From Photorhabdus cinerea (GTDB lineage Bacteria > Pseudomonadota > Gammaproteobacteria > Enterobacterales > Enterobacteriaceae): a DNA stretch of 20,994 nucleotides. Positions 8,206 through 15,334 of this stretch are shown here, piece by piece. The translations under genes and the position numbers were made by a program. The stretch is from NCBI RefSeq assembly GCF_011189575.1, contig NZ_PUJW01000037.1, forward strand, positions 1 to 20,994. The letters are read 5' to 3'. Each line of letters begins with the position of its first letter. Within the stretch, counting starts at the first letter, position 1. The notes under the pieces were generated by a model. It ran no database searches. It was not told where the DNA came from and saw only the letters and a program-made list of their open reading frames with translations.

Positions 8206-8607
8206 CTAATCTGAGCCACCGCCTTGTGTTAAAAAATCGATGTGGATTGCGAGAGCCTCTTTTCGCAGAATGAACATGGTTTTGATATCACTGATATCAG
8301 AGTTAAATTCGATACTACGAGCATTGCCCCCTGACGGGACGATTTGGACGCACTCTAGCAACTCATTTAGCAGAGGAATGCCGACATCGGCCCGAATGCC
8401 CGACAGCGCTTTAATCGCAACCTGAGCCATGCCAAGCATCCCCATTTCGGGTTTGATATCACCAATATCAATACCACCATTTGCAATAGCAAATAGGGCA
8501 CGCATAGCCCAGTTATCAGCCTGAACGATGGGCATTTCAGTGATGACAAACGTTTTACCCATGTCACGACCTGATTCGATAGTTATTGTCTTGGATTTCA
8601 GAGTCAT
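8206..8607 (-). CDS. Tail assembly chaperone, upstream (G-like) frame
   Basis: A 133-residue protein between the tail tube and tape measure genes, the conserved slot for the tail assembly chaperone that coats the tape measure before tube polymerisation. It has an N-terminal beta region (SKTITIESGRDMGKTFVITEMP), a helical core (ALFAIANGG, GMAQVAIKALSGI) and a short Gly-rich tail (TQGGGSD) that lies after the slippery site. Without frameshifting this tail ends the protein at 8206. The ATG overlaps the tail tube stop by one base (TAATG). Recognition is by resemblance to this chaperone family and by position. Confidence 0.8.
   Translation of the reverse strand: MTLKSKTITIESGRDMGKTFVITEMPIVQADNWAMRALFAIANGGIDIGDIKPEMGMLGMAQVAIKALSGIRADVGIPLLNELLECVQIVPSGGNARSIEFNSDISDIKTMFILRKEALAIHIDFLTQGGGSD
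8230..8236 (-). promoter_or_regulatory. Programmed -1 ribosomal frameshift site (T TTT TTA)
   Basis: On the minus strand the zero-frame codons read GAT TTT TTA ACA, so the heptamer T TTT TTA fits X XXY YYZ exactly and in the right frame. Eight bases downstream, CGGTGGC (8221-8215) can pair with GCCACTG (8186-8180), seven pairs including one G-U, around a 28-base loop. This is a possible stimulatory structure at the usual spacing. The zero-frame stop is at 8206. Confidence 0.72.
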
Positions 8608-9056
8608 TATGCAATTTCCTCAGCACCATTGGTTACCATGTTGAAATTGTAGCTGGTTCCGTCCAGCAACTTCTTACCGCTGGCCCCACCTGTCATACTA
8701 ATTAATGCACCGGATCCAGAGTAGCGTTTCCCAATTGATGGAATTTCAACAACGATATCGATAAAACGTACTTCCATATTGGAGTTAAAATCTTTGCGAA
8801 TATTTTCGAGAATCTGAGTAGATGAGCTGTTGGCTTCTAAGTGCAGCGTCCATTGCGTTTCATGCGGCGTGTAGCCAATAGATTGCCTGCCATCCACTCC
8901 CATTCGGGTTTCTCCGATATTAACCTCACCGAACTCCCACGCATTGTCTGCCTGAAAGCCCTGAATCGTGACGTAATCGTCATAAATGCCTTTACACCTC
9001 AGCATCAATACAGCGTTAGCTGACGTAATCGTGCGTGGGTTATGTCCCATTGGCAT
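8607..9056 (-). CDS. Tail tube protein
   Basis: A 149-residue beta-rich protein directly after the sheath gene, which is the fixed position of the tail tube in contractile tails. It starts MPMGHNPRTITSANAVLML and contains ADNAWEFGEVNIGETRMGVDG, with a C-terminal GTSYNFNMV strand. Similar proteins are often labelled 'phage tail fibre protein' in automatic annotation, but size and position fit a tube subunit (gp19-like fold). AGAGGA lies upstream of the chosen ATG; a second in-frame Met two codons later (third residue) is a weaker candidate. Its stop overlaps the chaperone start (TAATG). Confidence 0.8.
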   Translation of the reverse strand: MPMGHNPRTITSANAVLMLRCKGIYDDYVTIQGFQADNAWEFGEVNIGETRMGVDGRQSIGYTPHETQWTLHLEANSSSTQILENIRKDFNSNMEVRFIDIVVEIPSIGKRYSGSGALISMTGGASGKKLLDGTSYNFNMVTNGAEEIA

Positions 9057-9068
9057 AATACTTTCCTC

Positions 9069-10532
9069 TTACTGAATGTTAATTGATGGGAGGGTTACTT
9101 GCTGGACACTGCCGCCATCTGCATACCAGAGTTTCAACGGCATAGATTTACGCATTCCGCGAGTTTGTGCTGGTGTCTCACCGATGCGCAGACACCACCC
9201 TTCTGTCTGAATTTGCGCGGCAGCATCGAACCCCGCCTCGACATTGATCTGCTTCTTCTGTTGCTCAGACAGAACAATGCCGCGCTGAATAGCACCGAAA
9301 TTCAGCATTTGATCAATCGGGTCTTTGATAGCAGCCCGGTGAATGGCTCGCCCCTGCTCGTTATACGGGATGCTTTTGAAGTTGGTGAGCATAGTCATTA
9401 ACGCTAATTGCAACTGGCTATTCAGATAAACCTGATTAACATAGCTATCCAGCCATTTGAATTGACCAGAGACAGAACCTTTGTTTACAAATACAAATCG
9501 GTCGTTTGCTGTGCCGTAAGCGCCGTAGAAGTTAAAACCGAGTCGTAGTAGCTCATCAGCCAACGCCTTGCCGGTTACGGTTGGAGTCAGGCCCTCCTGA
9601 CGACGAAATGCAAATGTCGCGCGACCATTCAGCTCGTTAAAATTGAGTGATGCCGCATAGGTACAGGCAAAAGCACCATGTGTATGATTGCCATACATCA
9701 GGCAGGTGCCTCCTATTTCAGATTCTTTAATCACATTAGCCACAGCTTCCAGTATCCCGTTTTCATTGCTGAACAGATAAAGGACATGCACGTATCGGTT
9801 ATCTTGCAGTGATACCCATCGGGAAATAGCCAGTTTTTCGTCTGAGCTAAAATCACCAATCGCCATGATGGAGACGAAGTTACGAGTCTCTTTCGTGATC
9901 CGCGGCATCAGTTCGTCGATAGTGTCAGCATTGATGCCATCGTTTTTCTGTGCGCCAATCTCCTCAGTCAGCCCTATGTACTCAGCCAAATCACCAGAGC
10001 CGAATCCGATAGTGCCAGCAATGCCTTTTGTTGTCCCCTCAATGGTGAAAGTACGACTCGCAGTGTCATATTTGCATGTGCCAGTCTTCGCCAATGAAGC
10101 AGATACCGCCTCCGCCAATGCTGAATAACTCTTAATATCGGCGGAGGTAATGGTAACTACTGTGCGCTTGCCGTCGATATCCAATGCTAAACCTTGCGGA
10201 ATGTTGCTAAAATCGGTTCTTGTTGGCACTTTGCCACCTACCAACTTCGCCACCTGTGCAGTCGTCATCATTGACGCGATATAGAGCGTTTCGGGTCTTG
10301 TTGTTGAACCAACAAAACCAGCAAAATAAACTTGTGCGGCCTCGTGCTCTTTGGACGTTGTACCAAAGATCTCCGCGACCTGTTCGGCAGAGCCGAAGGC
10401 TTTCACACCCAACATGGCCTGTGGTGTCTGCTTAGTGATAAACACAGTGTTTAATGCCAGTGCGTTTCCGCCAGCACCAATAACGCCGGGCAAGACGCTG
10501 ACAATGTCACTCGCCGGAATAGTTGTATTCAT
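9069..10532 (-). CDS. Tail sheath protein (DUF3383 family)
   Basis: A 487-residue DUF3383 protein, the contractile sheath of this phage group. The N-terminus (IPASDIVSVLPGVIGAGGNALALNTVFI) and the segments YFAGFVGSTTRPETLYIA, FNFYGAYGTANDRFVFVN and FKWLDSYVNQVYLNSQLQ are characteristic of the family. The C-terminal part (LPLKLWYADGGSVQQVTLPSINIQ, read as two strands) supplies the strands that interlock neighbouring subunits in known sheaths. It is preceded by AAGGCG and separated from the neck terminator gene by 11 bases. Length is normal. Its presence shows that the virion is a myovirus type. Confidence 0.92.
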   Translation of the reverse strand: MNTTIPASDIVSVLPGVIGAGGNALALNTVFITKQTPQAMLGVKAFGSAEQVAEIFGTTSKEHEAAQVYFAGFVGSTTRPETLYIASMMTTAQVAKLVGGKVPTRTDFSNIPQGLALDIDGKRTVVTITSADIKSYSALAEAVSASLAKTGTCKYDTASRTFTIEGTTKGIAGTIGFGSGDLAEYIGLTEEIGAQKNDGINADTIDELMPRITKETRNFVSIMAIGDFSSDEKLAISRWVSLQDNRYVHVLYLFSNENGILEAVANVIKESEIGGTCLMYGNHTHGAFACTYAASLNFNELNGRATFAFRRQEGLTPTVTGKALADELLRLGFNFYGAYGTANDRFVFVNKGSVSGQFKWLDSYVNQVYLNSQLQLALMTMLTNFKSIPYNEQGRAIHRAAIKDPIDQMLNFGAIQRGIVLSEQQKKQINVEAGFDAAAQIQTEGWCLRIGETPAQTRGMRKSMPLKLWYADGGSVQQVTLPSINIQ

Positions 10533-10543
10533 ATTATTTCGCC

Positions 10544-11029
10544 TTAAAGATTGTTGATTTCTACAGTGAATGAATCGGAGTTGTCGATTGAATAGGTTGT
10601 TTCAGGGTTGTATTGCAGTTTGATTTCAAGCATGACACGGTTTTCGTATTGGTTGGCTTCATTAACCAGTACGTTTTTCTTGGGCTGTTCGCTGTAAAGT
10701 GGTTGGCATTTTTTCAGTCGTTCTGTGGTGTAACTTGATTGCCAAAGATTCGCTATCACCCGCGCCCGTGAATCTGCGTCCACCCCGTAAAAATCCAACT
10801 GTATAGTCAATTCTACGGAGCGTTGCGCGGTGATTTCTGACAACTCGTGATGGTAATAATTGGCAATGTAATCAATGTCTCGCTCAAACAATACGTGCAT
10901 CACAATGCCGTTTTGGGGAACTGGGACGCCATTCTGGTAGCCCTGAACAACATCACATTTGAATAACTCAATGAGATATTTTCTTAACTCAATGAAAATA
11001 TCTCTGTGAGTAACGGTTATTGTCGCCAT
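10544..11029 (-). CDS. Neck / tail terminator protein (LIC_12616-like)
   Basis: A 161-residue protein placed between the connector genes and the sheath, matching the LIC_12616-type phage neck terminator family. Clues are an N-terminal helix (FIELRKYLIELF), IVMHVLFERDIDYI, a strand pattern around VELTIQLDFYGVDADSRARVIANLWQS split by a turn, and a C-terminal strand pair (VMLEIKLQYNPETTYSI). It would cap the tail tube and sheath and dock the tail to the head. The start overlaps the stop of the upstream gene by 13 bases; AAGGTG lies at good distance from the ATG. The family call is by pattern and position. Confidence 0.72.
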   Translation of the reverse strand: MATITVTHRDIFIELRKYLIELFKCDVVQGYQNGVPVPQNGIVMHVLFERDIDYIANYYHHELSEITAQRSVELTIQLDFYGVDADSRARVIANLWQSSYTTERLKKCQPLYSEQPKKNVLVNEANQYENRVMLEIKLQYNPETTYSIDNSDSFTVEINNL

Positions 11030-11400
11030 AACAACACCTTAACCCACGAAGGATATGACTCAATAACCTGGGTCACATTCCATTCTGACGCCTCATCTTC
11101 CCCGTAAGCCGCAAATCGCATCATGTCAGAGCCTTTATCCTTAGCCCTGCGCAATGCTGATATTTGCCCTTTGGCGTAGGCATAGATAAACTGCCCCTGC
11201 TGGTTGATGACGCCGAGATGATCCAAATCCCGCGTACTCAGGCTTTGTAACTGCACAGTAATACCATGCTCTGAGTAATCGGGGATTTGCTCTCCAGCCT
11301 CATCAATTGTGTAACCGTTATTCACAATCAAAACGGATTTGATATTTGGGTTAACTACCAATGTTAACCCGTTGGCTATGCCTCTGACATCAATCATCAT
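11017..11400 (-). CDS. Probable head closure / head-tail joining protein
   Basis: A 127-residue protein I do not recognise confidently. It starts MMIDVRGIANGLTLVVNPN and has Q/S-rich strands (GITVQLQSLSTRDLDHLGV) and a C-terminal SYPSWVKVLLWRQ. It sits between the gp10-like neck protein and the neck terminator, where tailed phages encode the head closure or stopper protein, so that role is inferred from position. Two ATGs stand in tandem (11400 and 11397) with GAGG three and six bases upstream respectively, so the second may be the real start. It overlaps both neighbours by 11-13 bases. Confidence 0.65.
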   Translation of the reverse strand: MMIDVRGIANGLTLVVNPNIKSVLIVNNGYTIDEAGEQIPDYSEHGITVQLQSLSTRDLDHLGVINQQGQFIYAYAKGQISALRRAKDKGSDMMRFAAYGEDEASEWNVTQVIESYPSWVKVLLWRQ

Positions 11401-11818
11401 TCACCTCATAACTGAATGAACGCGACAGTTGCGCAGTTTCTACCAGTGGTTTATCAAAGCCCTTTTTCGCTACCGTTAGTGGGCTATTCGGTGGTGCCGT
11501 CCATGACAAAACAGATGCCTGTAATTCATCAACGATGACTTCTCCGAGTGCTGACATTGCCTGTTTTACATCACCGTCATAATGCTTGATGCCCCTTGCT
11601 AAAATTCCAGACCATTCATGATTACCATTGGCGATCACTATTCTAAAAAATGGCCTTGGCGGTATGTTTGCTTCAGGTGCACCATATTCATTGATATAAC
11701 CCGCCGTAGCTACGGGTGTTCCATCGGGATAAGTGGCCGATTCGAATATGCCAGCCCTTAATTCAATGTTGCCATTGATGTACTTTTCCAGCGCTTCTTC
11801 CAATTTGCTTTTAGCCAT
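11390..11818 (-). CDS. Neck / tail completion protein (HK97 gp10-like)
   Basis: A 142-residue protein with the sequence style of HK97 gp10 / neck proteins: YINEYGAPEANIPPRPFFR in the middle, a helical region after it (DGDVKQAMSALGEVIVDELQASV), and a C-terminal segment (PNSPLTVAKKGFDKPLVETAQLSRSF) typical of the family, in which a substrate-like 'LVDTGQLR' element is common. ATG 11818-11816 is chosen because a near-perfect SD (AGGAGG) precedes it; the SD overlaps the TGA of the DUF4054 gene. The frame is open 36 codons further upstream inside that gene, with no support. It would form part of the head-tail interface. Confidence 0.75.
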   Translation of the reverse strand: MAKSKLEEALEKYINGNIELRAGIFESATYPDGTPVATAGYINEYGAPEANIPPRPFFRIVIANGNHEWSGILARGIKHYDGDVKQAMSALGEVIVDELQASVLSWTAPPNSPLTVAKKGFDKPLVETAQLSRSFSYEVNDD

Positions 11819-11820
11819 AA

Positions 11821-12228
11821 TCACCTCCTGACACGCATTGGCATCTGACCGATTACATAGAGGAATGAGCGGTAACGGGCGGTCAATTGCCAATATTTCG
11901 CCCCGTATGGCGTTTGGATGTACCATTTCTCGGCATCCGTGGTGGTGCCGTAATCCAGAGATATAGACACACTGCCCTCACTGGCGCTTGCCGCCCTGCC
12001 AACCGAGTTATTGCCTGCATCCACATTGTTTTGCAATGTCGCAATATGGGCTATGAGCAGATAAAGCAGCATCTCACGTTCTTTCAGATTATTAACACAG
12101 CTATGTTCGGTGTTATTCAGGAGCATCTCGGATTCAACGAAATACATTTCTAACTGCACATCAGTCGCATAGATATTGGGATAGAGTTCGCGCCACTTTG
12201 TTATATTGAGTTCAACAATGTTGCTCAT
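11821..12228 (-). CDS. DUF4054 head-tail adaptor
   Basis: A 135-residue DUF4054 protein, the small helical adaptor that binds the portal ring in this phage group. Recognisable parts are FRELYPNIYATDVQLEMYF-like helices (here WRELYPNIYATDVQ), a central helix (EREMLLYLLIAHIATLQ), and the segment GRAASASEGSVSISLDYG followed by the WYIQTPYGAKYWQLTARYR signature. A strong SD (GGAGG) precedes the start. The stop TGA overlaps the SD of the following neck gene, linking their translation. Confidence 0.85.
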   Translation of the reverse strand: MSNIVELNITKWRELYPNIYATDVQLEMYFVESEMLLNNTEHSCVNNLKEREMLLYLLIAHIATLQNNVDAGNNSVGRAASASEGSVSISLDYGTTTDAEKWYIQTPYGAKYWQLTARYRSFLYVIGQMPMRVRR

Positions 12229-12240
12229 ACTCGCCTCCTA

Positions 12241-12561
12241 TTAGGCTGCTTTCTCAACCTCTTTCACCTGATCAGGTTGAATGCGCTCAGTACCGGATTT
12301 TGTTTTCTGCTTTTCTTTGGCTTCCGCATTAGCGCTGGTCTCTTGTTCGTGGGCAAAAATAAGGCCATTTTTCACCAAGTCTCGGTCGCGATTTTCAGCT
12401 AACCATGCTTTCCAGAGTCCTGCGTTAACACCATAAGTCAGGCCAAAGCCATTCTCATCAATGAAGCTACGGGTAGCAAACCCATTAACAGCAACACGCT
12501 GCTCGCCTACATCTAGATACAGACCGTTAGCCAATTTACACGCGACAATTACAGTAGACAT
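12241..12561 (-). CDS. Small phage protein of the head-connector region
   Basis: A 106-residue protein of a recurrent but uncharacterised type found between capsid and connector genes. The first ~75 residues form a small domain (VIVACKLANGLYLDVG, FGLTYGVNAGLWKAWL, LVKNGLIFAHE). The last ~30 residues are a Lys/Glu/Gln-rich, probably disordered tail. The pattern 'cell-wall-free', no signal peptide and no cysteine-rich motif suggests a virion or assembly protein rather than an enzyme. Its SD (AAAGGTG) lies just past the capsid terminator, in the loop of a small inverted repeat (ATTTCA-AAGG-TGAAAT), which may modulate its translation. Function unknown. Confidence 0.7.
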   Translation of the reverse strand: MSTVIVACKLANGLYLDVGEQRVAVNGFATRSFIDENGFGLTYGVNAGLWKAWLAENRDRDLVKNGLIFAHEQETSANAEAKEKQKTKSGTERIQPDQVKEVEKAA

Positions 12562-12562
12562 A

Positions 12563-12578
12563 TTTCACCTTTGAAATA
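12563..12578 (-). promoter_or_regulatory. Small inverted repeat presenting the SD of the 12561 gene
   Basis: The 16 bases before the start codon read ATTTCA-AAGG-TGAAAT on the minus strand: six perfect pairs around a four-base loop holding the SD core. Coordinates are within a base or so. Whether it folds in the cell is unknown. Confidence 0.35.
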
Positions 12579-12597
12579 AAAAACCGCCCGCAGGCGG
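12578..12597 (-). terminator. Intrinsic terminator after the major capsid gene
   Basis: Minus strand CCGCC-TGCG-GGCGG, five G-C pairs with a four-base loop, followed directly by TTTTTT. It lies 23 bases past the capsid stop and before the next gene's SD. Partial termination here would lower expression of the connector genes relative to capsid. Confidence 0.85.
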
Positions 12598-12620
12598 CTG
12601 TATTGAAATGATAACGAGAC

Positions 12621-13613
12621 TCAGGAAACCAGCATTGAGGCGATAAACTGAGGCCGATAGACCACAGCACCGAACGAACCCTGAGAACGCTTCTGCTTCC
12701 AAGAAGACGTCTCTTGAATCATCGGATGAACACGCATCTTTTCAGTGAAGCCTAAGTCAAGGGTCTTTTGCCCCTCGTATTCCTCAACGACCAGCCTCAC
12801 TAGTTCTCCCGCATCTGTGGACATTTCAGGGATGCTAATAACTTCCATGTTAGGGAAGTTTTTCTTCAACTGGTCTGACACGTTGACGTTGTACTGGTTA
12901 GTTTTGGTCAGGTTGACTTCCATCTCAGGAGAGAGCGTTAATTTCATCTTGGTATTGCGATCAATTAACCCGCTAGTTTGCTTAACCAGCTGCTGGTACA
13001 ATTTGCGGATAGATTCGTAAACTCCTTCACCATCCAGTTTTGCCCACGCCTCAGAAGTGAGATTTGGCAACAAACCGGGGTCATTCAGATAGCCATAGTT
13101 CTCTAGTCCTGCGACGCCGTAGAGATAGGTTTTGTTCTGAAACTTGTTCAGGGTCAGCACTGCCGCGCGTTGTTTTGCGGACGCCCAATCCAGTTTCGCC
13201 GCTCCTGCCATCTCCATTTCACGCTCACCAACACGGACAAACGTTTGATAGTGATACGGCTGGCGACTAGGCCAGTTAACGTTCGCACCTGTAAACCCGT
13301 TGTTGTTGTAGTCGCCGTAGGTGGATGTCTCACCTGTTGATTCAACTACCGGAAACGCGGCAGTTTGGGTTGTCCAATCACCACGCTTCACTTCTTGGAA
13401 CGCCTCCGCCATACGCATTGGCGTAACCAATACATCAATAACCTTCGGGTCAATGAATGTGGTGAACAGTGACAGAATGCCCGCGTTTGGCGTAGTTACC
13501 AACCCGCTATCCATTGCCATATGGCGGTTTTGGCTGGTCAGCTCTTGCGTTTGATAACCAGTAGCAAACACGACACCAGCCCGTTTTTCTAAAGCACTTA
13601 AATTCAATGGCAT
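12621..13613 (-). CDS. Major capsid protein (DUF2184 family)
   Basis: A 330-residue DUF2184 protein, the HK97-fold major capsid protein of this phage group. Segments typical of the family are DSGLVTTPNAGILSLFTTFIDPKVIDVL split over the N-terminal third, MRMAEAFQEVKRGDWTT, VGEREMEMAGAAKLDWASAKQRAA and the C-terminal VHPMIQETSSWKQKRSQGSFGAVVYRP. The SD AAGGAAA precedes the ATG, ten bases after the cement-protein stop. A strong terminator follows it, as for many highly expressed capsid genes. I see no long N-terminal scaffolding extension, consistent with a separate scaffold in the DUF2213 product. Confidence 0.92.
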   Translation of the reverse strand: MPLNLSALEKRAGVVFATGYQTQELTSQNRHMAMDSGLVTTPNAGILSLFTTFIDPKVIDVLVTPMRMAEAFQEVKRGDWTTQTAAFPVVESTGETSTYGDYNNNGFTGANVNWPSRQPYHYQTFVRVGEREMEMAGAAKLDWASAKQRAAVLTLNKFQNKTYLYGVAGLENYGYLNDPGLLPNLTSEAWAKLDGEGVYESIRKLYQQLVKQTSGLIDRNTKMKLTLSPEMEVNLTKTNQYNVNVSDQLKKNFPNMEVISIPEMSTDAGELVRLVVEEYEGQKTLDLGFTEKMRVHPMIQETSSWKQKRSQGSFGAVVYRPQFIASMLVS

Positions 13614-13622
13614 AATATTTCC

Positions 13623-14108
13623 TTACAGAGAACTAGACATTTTTGTCAAGCCGGAAGTGACGGTTTTCGCTACACGAAATTTGGTTGGCTCGAATGCCTT
13701 ATCTTCTGGGTCGATTTTATCGACAGCTTTCGCCTCTCCAGTGTCCACATCAGCCACAATGAACTGGCCAAGTTTTCCACCAGCTGTCAGCACGACGAAG
13801 TAATCACCGCCAGACATCAACGTAACTTCGCGGCCTTTGGGGATTTTCATAGAGGCTTCTGCGCCGTACTGATCGATAATCGCCTGATTATTGCGATGAA
13901 CGAACCCCATTATTGCACCGTCAGTTTTCTTGTTCGATACAAGCCCCTTATCATCAGCCCATGCAAACAAGCCAACCGTTACACCTTCCGAACCACTTTT
14001 AAACTGCCCCTCACCTGCCACAACAGAAAAATGAGGGTTAGCTGATGCGAAATCACCGGCTACACCCAATGGCAGGTCGTTATTCATTATTCTTTGGAAA
14101 CCGCTCAT
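13623..14108 (-). CDS. Structural cement (decoration) protein, Gp24-like
   Basis: A 161-residue protein between the DUF2213 gene and the capsid gene. It resembles Gp24-type structural cement proteins: DLPLGVAGDFASANPHFSVVAG at the N-terminus, FVHRNNQAIID, and strand-rich SGGDYFVVLTAGG. Such proteins stabilise the expanded capsid from outside (family knowledge). Its last third is charged (VDTGEAKAVDKIDPEDKAFEPTK split by turns) and ends in TSGLTKMSSSL. The SD AAGGAG overlaps the stop codon of the DUF2213 gene. Confidence 0.82.
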   Translation of the reverse strand: MSGFQRIMNNDLPLGVAGDFASANPHFSVVAGEGQFKSGSEGVTVGLFAWADDKGLVSNKKTDGAIMGFVHRNNQAIIDQYGAEASMKIPKGREVTLMSGGDYFVVLTAGGKLGQFIVADVDTGEAKAVDKIDPEDKAFEPTKFRVAKTVTSGLTKMSSSL

Positions 14109-14117
14109 AATTTCTCC

Positions 14118-14699
14118 TTAACCGAAACGAGCCGTTAATTTGTCATCAGCAAAGGAATCATGATCCATTGCTACATTGGGTTTTGTTGCGGATGCCTGAT
14201 TGCTCAGTAACATACCCACCATTGATTTGTAGGCGCTAGGATGAACTCCGTTGGTATCCACACCTTTCTGTTTCAGTGCCGCAGCGTAAACATCTTCTGC
14301 GCTGTCCATAGCCACAACACCGATCAGGGGTTTAACATCCTCACGCGCCTGAAACAAGGCAGTGACACGCTCAACAGCACGCTGTTCTATCATTGCTGCA
14401 TCCATTGCTGGCTTCTTATCCTCTTCTCCATCCTTAGCCTTTTTATCGTCGTCCTCATCCTTGGCCTTCTTATCTTTGTCATTTTCTTCATCACTTGCCC
14501 CCTCTGGCTTTTTCCCACCTTCTGGTGGCTCAGGTGCGGTATCTTTTGCACCTTCTGGCTTTTCATCAGGGGTTGTTTTCTCGATGTTTTCCATCACCTC
14601 ATCAACAACACCTTTCAGCCCTTCGTCAGACAAATCCGAATCCATAGCCAAGCGAATTTTCTCGGCAATTTTAGTCAGTGCCCCTTTCTTCAATTTCAT
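14118..14699 (-). CDS. Predicted nested scaffold protein (internal start in DUF2213 gene)
   Basis: An in-frame ATG at 14699-14697 is preceded by GGAG six bases upstream (GGAG-AAAGAG-ATG). Translation from it would give a 193-residue protein starting MKLKKGALTKIAEKI, made only of the helical and acidic scaffold-like part. This mirrors lambda C/Nu3, where the scaffold is made from an internal start in the protease gene. The SD and position are seen; use of the start is inferred. Confidence 0.5.
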   Translation of the reverse strand: MKLKKGALTKIAEKIRLAMDSDLSDEGLKGVVDEVMENIEKTTPDEKPEGAKDTAPEPPEGGKKPEGASDEENDKDKKAKDEDDDKKAKDGEEDKKPAMDAAMIEQRAVERVTALFQAREDVKPLIGVVAMDSAEDVYAAALKQKGVDTNGVHPSAYKSMVGMLLSNQASATKPNVAMDHDSFADDKLTARFG

Positions 14700-15260
14700 C
14701 TCTTTCTCCAAATCAACCGTTTTATGGTCTGAAATAATTGCGTCTGGTCCAATCCTGCCTTTCTCCACCAGCGCCACATGATTTGCGCGAATGTCACGCA
14801 TCACGCCGTCATACTTAACCCCTTGATACTCCCCCGCTGTCATGTCAGGAACGTAGGCATAGCCCGAAGAAAGCTCCTGCATTTTCCCGCTCTCGATTAA
14901 CTCGATAGCATATTCATCCCACACGCCCAGGTCGCCGTAGAGCCTGCCATCCTCAAATGTGATGTCAGAACCTATTGCACCTATAGTGTCTTCTTTCTTG
15001 GGATCTGATGCGTTTACGGGGATGTGTCGGATAAGTAGCTGTTTCTTGCTGAATGTACTTGCTGCTTTCTCCAGTTCGTATGGGTCACGCAACATGTGAT
15101 ATACCCGTTCTGGGTCGAGTCCGAGCTTCTCATAAGCCGGTATTTCCTTTCCCCGATACGGATTTACCGCCGCTTTTGACAGAATAGTACGTTCAACGAT
15201 GAGGTGTCCGTTACCGTCTTTACTGCGCATTGATCTGTCAAAGGCGAGTTTGTCAGTCAT
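14118..15260 (-). CDS. DUF2213 protein: probable prohead protease fused to scaffold
   Basis: A 380-residue protein. Residues 1-180 are the DUF2213 domain, with LLIRHIPV (H79), MQELSSGYAYVP (S131/S132) and RDIRANHVALVEKGRIG (H161). A His-Ser-His set would suit an assemblin-like prohead protease, but that is inference. From residue 188 on the protein changes: helical, then very acidic and low-complexity (residues 228-285, rich in D, E and K), then another helical region, as in scaffolds. An internal ATG at codon 188 has its own SD. The start ATG 15260-15258 is chosen for its strong SD (AGAGGTGAG); the frame is open 19 codons further upstream through a terminator, with no support. The gene follows the accessory cassette. 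Confidence 0.85.
   Translation of the reverse strand: MTDKLAFDRSMRSKDGNGHLIVERTILSKAAVNPYRGKEIPAYEKLGLDPERVYHMLRDPYELEKAASTFSKKQLLIRHIPVNASDPKKEDTIGAIGSDITFEDGRLYGDLGVWDEYAIELIESGKMQELSSGYAYVPDMTAGEYQGVKYDGVMRDIRANHVALVEKGRIGPDAIISDHKTVDLEKEMKLKKGALTKIAEKIRLAMDSDLSDEGLKGVVDEVMENIEKTTPDEKPEGAKDTAPEPPEGGKKPEGASDEENDKDKKAKDEDDDKKAKDGEEDKKPAMDAAMIEQRAVERVTALFQAREDVKPLIGVVAMDSAEDVYAAALKQKGVDTNGVHPSAYKSMVGMLLSNQASATKPNVAMDHDSFADDKLTARFG
14699..14709 (-). promoter_or_regulatory. Internal ribosome binding site
   Basis: Minus strand GGAG at 14709-14706, a six-base spacer, and ATG at 14699-14697, located at the boundary between the DUF2213 domain and the acidic scaffold-like region. It is one of the better SD-start pairs in the window. 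Confidence 0.55.
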
Positions 15261-15285
15261 TAGCTCACCTCTTAAATTTGGACGT

Positions 15286-15307
15286 AAAAAAACCGCAATT
15301 AAGCGGC
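15286..15307 (-). terminator. Intrinsic terminator before DUF2213 gene
   Basis: Minus strand CCGC-TTAATT-GCGG followed by seven T. It lies between the toxin-like gene and the SD of the DUF2213 gene, and would end transcripts of the accessory cassette unless antiterminated. Confidence 0.75.
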
Positions 15308-15317
15308 ATGTGTACAT

Positions 15318-15334
15318 AAAAAGCCCATACGGCT
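15318..15334 (-). terminator. Second, weaker terminator at the HicA stop codon
   Basis: Minus strand AGCC-GTATG-GGCT followed by TTTT; four pairs. The stem starts inside the TAG stop of the HicA-like gene. Together with the terminator 11 bases further on it forms a tandem pair. Confidence 0.5.

Larger units (their letters stand above)
7976..8607 (-). other. Predicted G/GT-type -1 frameshift fusion product
   Basis: Reading the upstream chaperone frame to the heptamer T TTT TTA and slipping back one base gives a continuous frame to 7976. The product would be about 210 residues: residues 1-126 of the first frame, then 84 residues starting NTRRWLRL. No stop occurs between the slippage site and the downstream frame. 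This is the arrangement of lambda G/GT and many other long-tailed phages. The product is predicted, not shown. Confidence 0.7.

Noticed and set aside
11819..11926. 36-codon N-terminal extension of the gp10-like neck gene
   Set aside because: The downstream ATG at 11818 has a near-perfect AGGAGG; the extension lies inside the DUF4054 gene and reads unlike a phage protein N-terminus.
14241..14781. Two long plus-strand ORFs (163 and 139 codons) opposite the DUF2213 gene
   Set aside because: They are mirror images of the acidic low-complexity region, giving Ser/Phe/Leu-rich nonsense with no SD; the minus-strand gene is clearly real.
15261..15317. 19-codon N-terminal extension of the DUF2213 gene
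   Set aside because: It would start upstream of a strong terminator; ATG 15260 has a strong SD.
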